Shown: positions 24,497-33,502 of the stretch, piece after piece
Numbering within the stretch: the stretch's first letter is position 1
Layout of the letters: every line of letters starts with the position of its first letter
Source: an uncultured Bacteroidota bacterium
Lineage (GTDB): Bacteria; Bacteroidota; Bacteroidia; Chitinophagales; Chitinophagaceae
Assembly: GCA_902826165.1 (NCBI GenBank)
Contig: CADEDV010000019.1
Span: forward strand, 11,634 to 46,511
Length of the DNA: 34,878 bases
Direction of reading: 5' to 3'
Notes under the pieces: model-generated
Databases searched by the model: none
The model's input: the letters and a program-made list of their open reading frames with translations, nothing else
Told to the model about the DNA's origin: nothing
Translations under genes and position numbers: made by a program

Positions 24497-24558
24497 AAAC
24501 TATAATTCAAATTTTTTCTTCCTGGTTAACTATTCAAGCGGTTAAGAATGTTCAGTAA

Positions 24559-25803
24559 TTATGTATGGTGTATCAGACTTTCTTTGATAAAAGGATGATT
24601 CTTTGCCAGCAGCGGAGCTTTGGTTAAAGCTCTTCCTACAGAAAACATGATCAGGCCTACAAATCCCAGTGCCACCCCAAAATCATACAGGATCATGGGT
24701 ACATGTGTAACACCTTTCTCATCTGTCATCGGGCTGGGGAATACCATCTGGTAGAAATCCAGCCAGTGACCAAAAATGATCAGCAATGCCATGAAAGTAA
24801 TCGTTCCATAGTTCCTTTTTGCACCTCTTGTCATTAGTAATAACAACGGAGCAAGGAAATTGATTAAGAACATGAGCCAGAAAATTCCGCTATAGGCTCC
24901 TTCTGCTCTTGGTTTGAAATACACGGTTTCCTCGGGAATGTTCGCATACCAGATCAGCATGAACTGGGAGAACCAGAGATAGGTCCAGAATACAGAGAAA
25001 GCGAACATGAATTTACCAATATCATGCAGGTGTTCATTGTTGGTGTACTCGAGGTAACCATTGTTTTTCAGGAATACCACGAACAAAGCGATCAGGGCCA
25101 CACCCGCAACGAATGTACTGGCGAATGTGTACCAGCTGTACATGGTAGAATACCAGTGTGCATCGATGCTCATCAGCCATAACCACGGCAAAGATGACAT
25201 CACTGTTAGAGAAAACACGACAATATAAACAGCTGCCCAAACGGTATTTTTCCAGATATATTTCTTTCTTTCTTCTACAGTAGGCAGCGGATTGTTATCC
25301 AAACTGCGGGAAAGTTGTCGCATTTTCCAGCCCAATACAGACCATAATAAAATGGTAAGTACGGTTACGACCGAGAAAAAAACTGGGTTCAGGAATCCTT
25401 TTTTATGCAGCAATGTTGGATCTCCCTCCACATGATGCGCATCTGACCAATGATAAATAGCATGCTGACCACCAAATACAACTGCAAGTAAAATAGCTCC
25501 ACAGATAACACCTAATACAGGCACCACGGCGGATATTGCTTCTGTCACCCGGCGAAAAGCCATTTGCCAGCCTCCCCAAGCCAGCGTAGTGGCGCAGATA
25601 AAAAACATACTCGCATTTACCACCAGTAAGAAGTAAACGCTGTTTTGCAGCAGCGATGCCCAGAAACGGGCCTGCTCATGTTCACTTTCCTTAGATCCAC
25701 TGGTTACATACAAACCAACGATGGCAAGAATTCCCACTACCATCAGAGAGATTGCTATCGTATTGTATCGCTTTGGTACTACAAAATTTTCCCGGATAGA
25801 CAT
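24559..25803 (-). CDS. actF: Alternative complex III subunit ActF (NrfD-like)
   Basis: 414-aa polytopic membrane subunit of the quinol:cytochrome c oxidoreductase, with about ten helices and distant similarity to ActC/NrfD. Features include FFICATTLAWGGWQMAFRRVTEAISAVVP, SLPWLWLMSIDAHWYSTMYSWYTFAS, FWTYLWFSQFMLIWYANIPEE and FGHWLDFYQMVFPSP, all conserved-looking in this subunit. In known structures it helps form the membrane core next to ActC. It is the last act gene, 37 bases after actE, and the oxidase subunit II gene follows after 62 bases. Confidence 0.93.
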   Translation of the reverse strand: MSIRENFVVPKRYNTIAISLMVVGILAIVGLYVTSGSKESEHEQARFWASLLQNSVYFLLVVNASMFFICATTLAWGGWQMAFRRVTEAISAVVPVLGVICGAILLAVVFGGQHAIYHWSDAHHVEGDPTLLHKKGFLNPVFFSVVTVLTILLWSVLGWKMRQLSRSLDNNPLPTVEERKKYIWKNTVWAAVYIVVFSLTVMSSLPWLWLMSIDAHWYSTMYSWYTFASTFVAGVALIALFVVFLKNNGYLEYTNNEHLHDIGKFMFAFSVFWTYLWFSQFMLIWYANIPEETVYFKPRAEGAYSGIFWLMFLINFLAPLLLLMTRGAKRNYGTITFMALLIIFGHWLDFYQMVFPSPMTDEKGVTHVPMILYDFGVALGFVGLIMFSVGRALTKAPLLAKNHPFIKESLIHHT

Positions 25804-25840
25804 CAGTTTACATTTATAGTTTCGTCAAAAACAGGTTCAG

Positions 25841-26482
25841 TTATTTTCCAGTCGTTGTTGTTGCTTTCGTACTATCAGCAGCGGCTGGTGTGGCAACAGT
25901 TGTTTTTCCCTGTGCTTGTTTCATTTTTACATAAGCTATCACCTCCCAGCGCTGCTTCGTATTCAGTTGTGAAGCATAGCTTCCCATCGTATTCCTGCCA
26001 TAGGTTAAAGAATGGAACATTGTTCCTTCCGCCATATTCGCCACTACAGGATCGGTCAGCAGGTTCCTCGGTGCGTTAGGAAAAGGTCCATCGCCGCCTT
26101 TCCACAAAGGACCATTACCATCCAGTTTGGTGCCGTGGCAAATACCACAATTCACCAGGTATAAACGTTCTGCTTCCTTCATATCCACCGTAGCAGGGTC
26201 AAGCGGGCTTTTTACATTCACAGACATCGCATAACCGGCTGAATCATTCTTATATGGGTAACCCGCCATATCGCCTCTTGCCATTGTTCCTTCCACAGGT
26301 CTTGCATTGTAAAAAACACCGGCTTTATCCAATGCCTCGGTGGAAGCATAGGTTTCGTAAGCACGGCTGTAGGACATATCGGGCATATAGACCCGCCCTT
26401 CCTCGCGGCGCACATTGCTGCAACTTACGGCGGCTACCACCATCGCTGCACATCCTGTTATGATCAAAAATTTTTTCATCAC
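25841..26482 (-). CDS. actE: Alternative complex III subunit ActE, mono-heme cytochrome c lipoprotein
   Basis: 213-aa periplasmic cytochrome c with a lipoprotein signal (lipobox VSC, Cys near 21). The single heme site is CGICH near residue 112, with NTMGSYASQL (Met near 165) as likely sixth ligand. It passes electrons from the ActA hemes toward the oxidase. The N-terminal segment VYMPDMSYSRAYETYAS is a conserved ActE trait that contacts other subunits. The C-terminal 25 residues are Ala/Thr/Lys-rich and probably disordered. It starts 13 bases after actD. Confidence 0.95.
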   Translation of the reverse strand: MMKKFLIITGCAAMVVAAVSCSNVRREEGRVYMPDMSYSRAYETYASTEALDKAGVFYNARPVEGTMARGDMAGYPYKNDSAGYAMSVNVKSPLDPATVDMKEAERLYLVNCGICHGTKLDGNGPLWKGGDGPFPNAPRNLLTDPVVANMAEGTMFHSLTYGRNTMGSYASQLNTKQRWEVIAYVKMKQAQGKTTVATPAAADSTKATTTTGK

Positions 26483-26495
26483 TGTTTATTAATAA

Positions 26496-27086
26496 TTAAT
26501 GAACTGCTTCTGCTTTTTTCTCGAAACGCTTAGTGTCTTTGTCATAGCGACCCAGCCACCAGCCGGTTTCTTTATAATCAACTTTTACATCTTTCGCTCC
26601 TAAACTTTGTAAAAAGCTGAGTGCTTCTGCTTCGTTGGTTTTCTCCGTGCATTCCAGTGCCATCACAAACGTATCATCTGTTGAACGGGGGTTGAAGTGG
26701 TCTTTCTTTACAAAAGGTGCCAGTTGACAGAGATAGCAAAAAGTAAGCACCATTCCGACGGCAGCAAACAATACTGTCAGCTCAAACGTGATAGGAATCC
26801 ACGCAGGCAGGGAGAAGAAAGGTTTACCACCAAAGTTCAGCTGCCAGTCAATGGTCAGTGCCCAGGTAATAAAACTTACAGCCGTGGTTGTCCCGGTAAT
26901 ACCATAGATGAAACCGGCCGTATGCAGGCTGGTATCCCGCAAACCCATCGCATGATCTAACCCATGGATCGGGAACGGCGTAAATACATCATGGATCTTA
27001 TACCCGGCCCGGCGTACTTTTTTCACTGCCGGAAAAAGCACCGCTTCATCATCAAAGTTTCCAACTACAAATTTTTTAACTGCCAT
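26496..27086 (-). CDS. actD: Alternative complex III subunit ActD (DUF3341)
   Basis: 196-aa membrane subunit of the DUF3341 family with two helices (about 57-77 and 94-123). The cytoplasmic N-terminus has the family's GNFDDEAVLFPAVKKVRRAGYKIHDVFTPFPIHGLD, and the C-terminus has FVMALECTEKTNEAEALSFLQSLGAKDVKV. It is a structural partner of ActC and ActF with no cofactor. The order actC-actD-actE-actF is the standard one. Confidence 0.95.
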   Translation of the reverse strand: MAVKKFVVGNFDDEAVLFPAVKKVRRAGYKIHDVFTPFPIHGLDHAMGLRDTSLHTAGFIYGITGTTTAVSFITWALTIDWQLNFGGKPFFSLPAWIPITFELTVLFAAVGMVLTFCYLCQLAPFVKKDHFNPRSTDDTFVMALECTEKTNEAEALSFLQSLGAKDVKVDYKETGWWLGRYDKDTKRFEKKAEAVH

Positions 27087-27156
27087 TGTATTTCATTTTG
27101 AAATTTTGGAATTGGAAAATTTCGAAATCCCCAATCCCACTTTTCACAATTATCAT

Positions 27157-28611
27157 TTACGCTCCGTGGTCGTGTCCGTGTTTATTACCAAACTCATCTG
27201 TCGATTCTCCTTCCACTTCATCCATTTTCTCTTTATAGTTCTCCCCGCTTCTTTTCAGGATATGCTTGATCTCTGCCAGTGCAATAACCGGGAAGAATTT
27301 AGAGAACAGGAAATAACAGGTAAAGAACAACCCGAATGTTCCCATATAGAAACCAACTTCCCAGATAGTAGGTGTATAATAGGTACTCCATGCTGATGGC
27401 AGGTAGTCACGGTAAACAGAAGTAACGATGATCACAAAACGTTCGAACCACATACCGATATTCACCAGGATAGACATGAAGAAAGTAACCAGCAGGTTCC
27501 TTCTCATTTTGCGGAACCAGAAGATCTGTGGCGATAATACGTTACATCCCATCATCAGCCAGTAGCTCCAGCCATACGGGCTGCTCAGGCTCAGACGGTT
27601 TTCTTTGAACGCAAACCACTCGTAATCCACATGTGAATACCAGGCCATGAACAACTCGGTGAGGTAAGCGATACCCACGATAGAGCCCGTGAGCACAATT
27701 ACCTTATTCATCACTTCAATATGTTCAATTGTAATATAATCTTCAAGGGCTAATACTTTTCTTGTTACCAGCAACAGGGTTTGCACCATTGCAAAACCGG
27801 AGAAGATGGCACCCGCTACGAAGTAAGGCGGGAAGATCGTGGTATGCCAGCCCGGAACAACGGAAGTGGCGAAGTCAAAGGATACGATCGTGTGCACCGA
27901 CAATACAAGTGGTGTACTTAAACCAGCCAATACCAGCGATAAGGCTTCATGACGTTGCCAGTGCTTGGTGGAACCTGTCCATCCGAAAGCGGCTACACCA
28001 TAAAAAGCTTTTCTCCATTTTTCTTTTGCCCTGTCACGCAATGTTGCAAGGTCAGGAAGCAAACCAGAATACCAGAATAAAAGAGAAACGGTAAAGTATG
28101 TTGAGATCGCAAATACGTCCCAGAGTAATGGTGAGTTAAAGTTCACCCACAAAGGACCTCTTGTATTAGCATAAGGAAGAACAAAGAACGCATTCCACAC
28201 ACGACCCATGTGCCAGATCGGGAACTGGCCCGCACACATTACCGCAAAGATGGTCATCGCTTCTGCTGCACGGTTCACACCCGTTCTCCATCCCTGGCGG
28301 AACAATAATAAGATCGCAGAGATCAGGGTTCCGGCGTGACCGATACCCACCCACCATACGAAGTTGGTGATATCCCAACCCCATCCGATCGTTTTATTCA
28401 GGTTCCACTGGCCGGTACCATATATAACCTCCATGGTTACGGATACAATACCGAAGATCAGCAGTGCAACAGAGATCAAAAATCCCATCCACCAGAGCCG
28501 GGAAGGTTTTGCTTCAACCGGGCGGCAAATATCTTCGGTTACCTGGTGATAATCCTTGTTACCATCTACCAGCGGTGGTCTTACCTGTGATTCGTATCTG
28601 AGTAATGCCAT
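27157..28611 (-). CDS. actC: Alternative complex III subunit ActC (NrfD/PsrC family)
   Basis: 484-aa quinol-binding membrane subunit with about ten helices. Hallmarks are WWVGIGHAGTLISAILLLFRQGWRTGVNRAAEAMTIFAV, FPIWHMGRVWNAFFVLPY, PLVLSVHTIVSFDFATSVVPGWHTTIFPPYFVAGAIFSG and WFERFVIIV. These carry the His, Asp and Glu residues that line the quinol site and proton path in known structures. Menaquinol oxidation is expected here. The C-terminus is a charged His/Asp tail. An 82-base spacer with a hairpin separates it from actB. Confidence 0.96.
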   Translation of the reverse strand: MALLRYESQVRPPLVDGNKDYHQVTEDICRPVEAKPSRLWWMGFLISVALLIFGIVSVTMEVIYGTGQWNLNKTIGWGWDITNFVWWVGIGHAGTLISAILLLFRQGWRTGVNRAAEAMTIFAVMCAGQFPIWHMGRVWNAFFVLPYANTRGPLWVNFNSPLLWDVFAISTYFTVSLLFWYSGLLPDLATLRDRAKEKWRKAFYGVAAFGWTGSTKHWQRHEALSLVLAGLSTPLVLSVHTIVSFDFATSVVPGWHTTIFPPYFVAGAIFSGFAMVQTLLLVTRKVLALEDYITIEHIEVMNKVIVLTGSIVGIAYLTELFMAWYSHVDYEWFAFKENRLSLSSPYGWSYWLMMGCNVLSPQIFWFRKMRRNLLVTFFMSILVNIGMWFERFVIIVTSVYRDYLPSAWSTYYTPTIWEVGFYMGTFGLFFTCYFLFSKFFPVIALAEIKHILKRSGENYKEKMDEVEGESTDEFGNKHGHDHGA

Positions 28612-28632
28612 ATTCTTGAGCTTTGAGCTTTT

Positions 28633-28650
28633 ATCCGCCAGGCGGCGGAT
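28633..28650 (-). repeat. Small hairpin in the actB-actC spacer
   Basis: ATCCGCC pairs with GGCGGAT around AGGC, next to a TTGAGCT heptamer tandem (two copies). On the minus strand it is followed by AAAAGC and not by a T run, so it looks more like an mRNA stabiliser, a processing site or a dispersed repeat than a terminator. Confidence 0.4.
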
Positions 28651-28693
28651 TCGGGCTTTTATTGTTTAGTCAACTTTCAGTTCTTTCAAATAA

Positions 28694-31600
28694 TCAATGT
28701 GCAGCTTCCTCTTTCTTGCCTTCGCCGGCAGGAATAGCTGCATCATGTGTTGCCGCTGCTGCATGTTCACCATGTCCGCCCCAGTTAGCCGCTTCTTCAT
28801 CGGTATTTCTAACCTTGGTGAGGTAGCTTACATTCGGCAATACGTGTAACTGCTCCAGTACATAGAAACTGCGCTGTGTATTCTCCGCCCTCACTTTGCT
28901 GATCTGGCTTTCTTTATCATGTACGTTACCGAATACGATCGCATCAGCAGAACAAGCCATTTGACAGGCTGTTTTTGCTTCACCATCTTTCAGCGGACGG
29001 TTATCTTTTTTCGCATCCAGTTTAGCAGCTTGTAATTTCTGCACGCAGAAAGAACATTTTTCGATCACCCCTCTTGAGCGAACAGTTACATCAGGATTCA
29101 GTACCATTCTTGTCAGGTCATCATTCATCTGGAATACAACCGGGTCTAATTTACCCACCAGTTGCTGGTCCTGGTTATCCGTAAAGCTGTCAGCGCCGGT
29201 ATAATCAGACCAGTTGAAACGACGTACTTTGAAAGGACAGTTATTAGCGCAATACCTTGTACCGATACAACGGTTATAGGTCATCTGGTTCAAACCTTCT
29301 GCACTGTGGTTGGTGGCAGCTACCGGGCAAACGTTCTCACAAGGTGCATTATCACAGTGCTGGCACATCATCGGCTGGAACACCACCCCTTTCAGGTCAT
29401 CCGGATTTTCACCAGATACAAAGTAGCGGTCGATACGCAACCAGTGCATATCATGGTAACGCAGTACTTCACTCTTACCAACAACAGGAACGTTATTCTC
29501 TGCATGGCAGGCCACCACGCAGGCTCCGCAACCATAACAGGCGTTCATGTCGATATTCATTCCCCATTTCAGGCCCGGCTGGTCATGCACACCATACAGT
29601 GTTGCTTCCTTCCGGTAGTCACCTGAATTCTTTGCATATTTCTCTTTCAGGTCATTGCGGTAATCAGTCACCACATTCGGGTTCTTTTTAAAAGCACCCA
29701 GTGTCGTTTCCCGTACCACTTCCACTCGGTCTTCGTAGCTGTTATGGATCTGTGTTTGTGCAATTTTTTGTTTGCGGCCTGCACTGGCAATGGCTACTGC
29801 ATTGCTGTAGTTAACATTGCTGCCATCAAATGAAGCAAACTGGTACACATTCTGACCAGCACCAAAGGCTGTTTTACCCAACTCTTCATGACGGCCATAA
29901 CCAACTGCCACAGCAATGGTCTTTGCATTCATACCCGGAATAACCAGGATCGGTAATTCAACTTCACCCTTTCCTGCCACACTGATTTTAATAACCGGTT
30001 TTTGCGGGTAATATTCGTAATCCACATCGAGTTTAATACCCAGTTCATTGGCTTTTGCCAGGGAGATCATTGCATAGTTATCCCAGGTAGCTTTTGAAAT
30101 GGTATCCGGCAATTCCTGTAACCAGGGATTGGTAGCACCGGTTCCTGTACCAATAGAAACTTTCTGGTACAACACGATCTCATCACCACTTATTTTTTTA
30201 GCAGCACCTATAGCGGCGCTGGCTGCAGCTACTGCCGCACCACTATAGGAACCTGCAACAGGAGCAGGTGGAACAGCTTCCATCACCCCATCCTGCAAGG
30301 CTTTATCAAAAGCATCAAGGCTACCCAATTTAGTGGTCCAGTAATTTTTATAATAAACAGCGTAGTCGGTATTGTTGCCAGCCCATTTCAACAAAGAGGT
30401 TTGATAAGGGCGGGTTTTGAATAAAGGATAAATAGTAGGCTGAATGAAACTGGTATAGCCTGTTTTTGCTTCTGCATCACCCCAGCTTTCCAGGTAATGA
30501 TGAGTAGGGATCACATAACCACAAAGCTTGGTAGTCTCATCCATTCTTTCGCTGAAAGAAATGGAGGTCTTTACTTTTTTCAGTGCAGCAGTGAATTTTG
30601 CCGCATCGTGATAGGTATAAGCAGGATTAGCGCCATAGATCATCAGCGTACCCACTTGTCCTGCTTCCATCTGGGCCACCAGGTCAGTAAGATCCTTATC
30701 GATACCCTGGCGGTAATTAACCGGGGTACTCCAATCAATCGTTTTACCATAAGCACCGATCGCATTATTGATCGCATTCACGATGATCTGAACATTGGCA
30801 TCATTGCTGCCCGCCACTACCAATGCTTCACCGGCATGTGCTTTCAGGTCGGCAGCTACTTTAGCAACACCGGCTTTCAGTTTTGCATCTTCAAGAGCAG
30901 GAGCTGTAACGGAACCATCCAATGCGGCTAATAAAGCAAGTGCTACGGCACCTGTTTCAGAAGGCCTGTGTGTAAATCGTTCATCAGCATTGGCACCAGT
31001 GGTACTTAAGTAACCCTCAAACTGGTAATGTTTGCTCATGGAAGGATTCTTCTCGTTGATCTTGCGGCCTGCGGAATAACCTTTGGCAAACTCAACCGGG
31101 CTGAGCCAGGTTCCGAGAAAATCAGCACCTAAACTCACGATCACTTTCGCCGCATCAAAATGATAGGTTGGTATTTTTCTGCCAAATCCACTGGCCTCAT
31201 TCGCTAACAGCATACCACTGTAAGAAACAGGGTCGGCCTGCACATGTTTGCTGCCGGGATATTTAGCTAAAAATTCAGTAATGATCTGTAAAGTAGAAGG
31301 AGAGTTAACGGTGGTGGTCAGCAGCACAATGTTTCCACCGGCAGCAAGTCCTTCACCAATAGTTTTATCAACAAATTCGTACGTAGTTTCTTCAAATTTA
31401 TCACCCACTTTGCGCTGCGGGAAACGGAGCCGGTGTGTATCATACAGGTCCAGCACAGAAGCTTGTGCACGGGCAGAAGTACCAGCTTTGGTAAACGCCA
31501 GTTCGTTCCCTTCTATCTTGATGGGGCGGCCATCTCTTACTTTGGCCACTACCGGGATCACATCACCATCCTGCACATAGGTGGTAGCATAATATTTAGC

Positions 31601-31867
31601 CACACCCGGAACGATATTCTCCGGCCTGTTGGCAAAAGGAATAGCCTTTTTTACCGGGATCTTACAGCTGGCAGCTAAAGTAGCAGCAGCCGTACTGAAT
31701 CCGAGGTATTTTAAGAAATCCCTGCGGGGAGCTTTGGCATCAATTAATCCTTTGTCGTCAAAACCTTCAAAAGGAAGTTCTTCTTTGAACTCATCCTGCT
31801 GTTGCTTCTGAAAGTTCTCCTGATCATTCACCTCTCCGAAACTCTGCCAGTACTTTTTTTGGCTCAT
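28694..31867 (-). CDS. actB: Alternative complex III subunit ActB (iron-sulfur, molybdopterin-like)
   Basis: 1057-aa periplasmic subunit with a twin-arginine-like signal APRRDFLKYLGFSTAAATLAAS followed by Cys, which fits Tat export and lipidation. Residues about 70-750 resemble molybdopterin oxidoreductases; in this family the domain carries no molybdenum cofactor. The C-terminal domain holds four iron-sulfur clusters: CYGCGACVVAC (near 776), CQHCDNAPCENVCP (near 832), RCIGTRYCANNCP (near 865), and CSFC (near 937) with ACQMAC (near 967). Thr replaces the second Cys in CIGTRYC, consistent with one [3Fe-4S] cluster among three [4Fe-4S]. I chose the ATG at 31867 over a TTG at 31876. It conducts electrons from the quinol site to ActA. 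Confidence 0.96.
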   Translation of the reverse strand: MSQKKYWQSFGEVNDQENFQKQQQDEFKEELPFEGFDDKGLIDAKAPRRDFLKYLGFSTAAATLAASCKIPVKKAIPFANRPENIVPGVAKYYATTYVQDGDVIPVVAKVRDGRPIKIEGNELAFTKAGTSARAQASVLDLYDTHRLRFPQRKVGDKFEETTYEFVDKTIGEGLAAGGNIVLLTTTVNSPSTLQIITEFLAKYPGSKHVQADPVSYSGMLLANEASGFGRKIPTYHFDAAKVIVSLGADFLGTWLSPVEFAKGYSAGRKINEKNPSMSKHYQFEGYLSTTGANADERFTHRPSETGAVALALLAALDGSVTAPALEDAKLKAGVAKVAADLKAHAGEALVVAGSNDANVQIIVNAINNAIGAYGKTIDWSTPVNYRQGIDKDLTDLVAQMEAGQVGTLMIYGANPAYTYHDAAKFTAALKKVKTSISFSERMDETTKLCGYVIPTHHYLESWGDAEAKTGYTSFIQPTIYPLFKTRPYQTSLLKWAGNNTDYAVYYKNYWTTKLGSLDAFDKALQDGVMEAVPPAPVAGSYSGAAVAAASAAIGAAKKISGDEIVLYQKVSIGTGTGATNPWLQELPDTISKATWDNYAMISLAKANELGIKLDVDYEYYPQKPVIKISVAGKGEVELPILVIPGMNAKTIAVAVGYGRHEELGKTAFGAGQNVYQFASFDGSNVNYSNAVAIASAGRKQKIAQTQIHNSYEDRVEVVRETTLGAFKKNPNVVTDYRNDLKEKYAKNSGDYRKEATLYGVHDQPGLKWGMNIDMNACYGCGACVVACHAENNVPVVGKSEVLRYHDMHWLRIDRYFVSGENPDDLKGVVFQPMMCQHCDNAPCENVCPVAATNHSAEGLNQMTYNRCIGTRYCANNCPFKVRRFNWSDYTGADSFTDNQDQQLVGKLDPVVFQMNDDLTRMVLNPDVTVRSRGVIEKCSFCVQKLQAAKLDAKKDNRPLKDGEAKTACQMACSADAIVFGNVHDKESQISKVRAENTQRSFYVLEQLHVLPNVSYLTKVRNTDEEAANWGGHGEHAAAATHDAAIPAGEGKKEEAAH

Positions 31868-31934
31868 TATAGTCAATTTGAAAATTAATCAATTTGAAAA
31901 CCGGGTCTGTCCAAGATGGACAAATTTGCTCCTC
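31868..31934. repeat. Direct repeats in the actA-actB spacer
   Basis: TCAATTTGAAAA occurs twice with four bases between (31876-31903 region), followed by a small GTCC/GGAC hairpin. No promoter or terminator is evident. Similar AATTTTGAAA-like text fills the actC-actD spacer (27087-27156). Confidence 0.4.
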
Positions 31935-33209
31935 TTAATAGTGACATTTCTGACATTCCAGTCCGCCGATATCTTTCACGGTCACACTATCCATTTTGCC
32001 AGATTTGATATCGTTATGGAATTTCTCGTAAATGCTGTAGAACTGGTTACCGGTGCTGTCGCTGTAATTAAAGTTCACCTTGGTCTGACGGTGACAGTTC
32101 ACACACCAGCCCATGCTCAGTTCGTTCACCTGTTTCACTTCGTCCATCGCAGTGATCTCACCATGGCAGCTCTGGCATTGTACATTACCGGCTTTTACGT
32201 GTTGAGAGTGGTTGAAGTAAACATGATCAGGCAGGTTGTGGATCTTGATCCATTGAATGGGTTTGGCCATGGAAGGATCCCATTTCGCAGCATTAGCAGG
32301 ATCAAAACCTGCGTAGGTATATAATTTTTGAATCTCAGCAGTACCATCTATTTCCTTACCATCTTCTGTATAGAGTTTCGGTCCTTTCTCGTAAGTATTG
32401 ATGGCTTTGTGGCAGTTCATACACACATTCACCGAAGGAATAGCGGCATGTTTGCTTTCCATCGCACTGCCGTGGCAGTACAGACAGTTGATCTGGTTGA
32501 TGCCGGCATGCACTTTATGCGAATAATAAATAGGTTGCTCTGGTTGATAATCCGTCTGGCGTCCGAGACCAATTGCTCCTTTAGTGACAAAGAAACCACC
32601 AACGATAAAGAACACGATGGCAGCCATAGCGATATATACTTTATTACGATAGAAAGGAACCGGCTCGGGGCGCAGGATACCTTCCACATCATCCGACATT
32701 TTTTTCAGGTTGCTGTTCACCTGCATCAGGATGAGGGCAATGATGGCCAGGATCAGGGAGATAACACCAAAGATGATGGCGTTCTGGTTAGAAGAATCGG
32801 GAGTTGGAGCACCGGGAGTGACATCCGGGCCTTTAGCTTTTTTAGCCACTTCATCATTAACATAAGCAACTACATCACTAACATCCTTCAATGTAATATC
32901 ACCAAAGGCTGTCATCATAGAACCATATTTCGCCTTCAGGCCCTGAGTATAAGCATCTCCCTCCATGTATGCTGCTGGATTATTGATCCATTTCAGCAAT
33001 TCATTATGGTCAGCCCATTTATGTCTTTCTTCCAGGCCCATCAAAGCCGGACCCGTTCCATCTTTAAAAACGTTGTGGCAGGCGGCACACTTACTCATGA
33101 ATAAGGTCTTACCTGCTGCTGCGTCCTGGGCCGAAACATTAAGTAGGGAAACAAAAAGGGATAGAAATAGTACAGTCAGTCTCTGGCCGATTGGTTTACA
33201 AAGAATCAT
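31935..33209 (-). CDS. actA: Alternative complex III subunit ActA fused to an N-terminal cytochrome c domain
   Basis: 424-aa multiheme cytochrome c, first gene of the respiratory operon. After a signal peptide ending VSAQ, a mono-heme domain carries CAACH (41-45) with GSMMTAFGDIT as likely Met ligand. A membrane helix (about 142-163) and a second helix (about 190-212) lead to the pentaheme ActA domain with CLYCH (near 241), CMNCH (near 261), CQSCH (near 343), CVNCH (near 368) and CQKCH four residues from the C-terminus. Six CxxCH motifs in all. The extra domain is a known Bacteroidota variation and could hand electrons straight to the oxidase. The ATG at 33209 lies about 40 bases from the predicted transcription start. 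Confidence 0.95.
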   Translation of the reverse strand: MILCKPIGQRLTVLFLSLFVSLLNVSAQDAAAGKTLFMSKCAACHNVFKDGTGPALMGLEERHKWADHNELLKWINNPAAYMEGDAYTQGLKAKYGSMMTAFGDITLKDVSDVVAYVNDEVAKKAKGPDVTPGAPTPDSSNQNAIIFGVISLILAIIALILMQVNSNLKKMSDDVEGILRPEPVPFYRNKVYIAMAAIVFFIVGGFFVTKGAIGLGRQTDYQPEQPIYYSHKVHAGINQINCLYCHGSAMESKHAAIPSVNVCMNCHKAINTYEKGPKLYTEDGKEIDGTAEIQKLYTYAGFDPANAAKWDPSMAKPIQWIKIHNLPDHVYFNHSQHVKAGNVQCQSCHGEITAMDEVKQVNELSMGWCVNCHRQTKVNFNYSDSTGNQFYSIYEKFHNDIKSGKMDSVTVKDIGGLECQKCHY

Positions 33210-33256
33210 AGACTCAATTAATCTGAAAAATGTGGATAAAAAGCTCTAACCAGCCG

Positions 33257-33289
33257 CAAAAATAAGTCAGGAACTTAACAAAACGACAA
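33257..33289 (-). promoter_or_regulatory. Promoter of the actA-F / oxidase operon
   Basis: On the minus strand TTG (33287-33289), a 22-base spacer and TATTTTTG (33257-33264) match the Bacteroidota consensus. The 293-base region between actA and the divergent PurN gene also has a TAAATTTG at 33362-33369 on the plus strand, but without a good -33 box. Confidence 0.55.
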
Positions 33290-33502
33290 CAGCTGAAAAT
33301 TTTTTTTAACCCGCTACCAGCCTGCATTTCAGGGGATTTAGAAGTGTTTTCCAGCAGCCGGTAAATTTGTTTGTCATAAATCGGTCAACCTTTCAGGAAT
33401 GTTCAACAGATGTGAAAATTGAGCTGTTTTATGGAGGTTTTTTCCTGACTTTTGCAGCGCTTAAATAAGCAACCTGTTTTAAAGCCGCCACTTTTATTAA
33501 TC

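Noticed and set aside
28694-31867. Functional molybdenum enzyme
   Set aside because: The gene sits in an act operon and the family's molybdopterin-like domain lacks the cofactor, so an ActB structural and iron-sulfur role is the better reading.
32328-33104. 258-codon plus-strand frame
   Set aside because: Antisense to actA; its composition follows from the reversed cytochrome codons and it has no family features.
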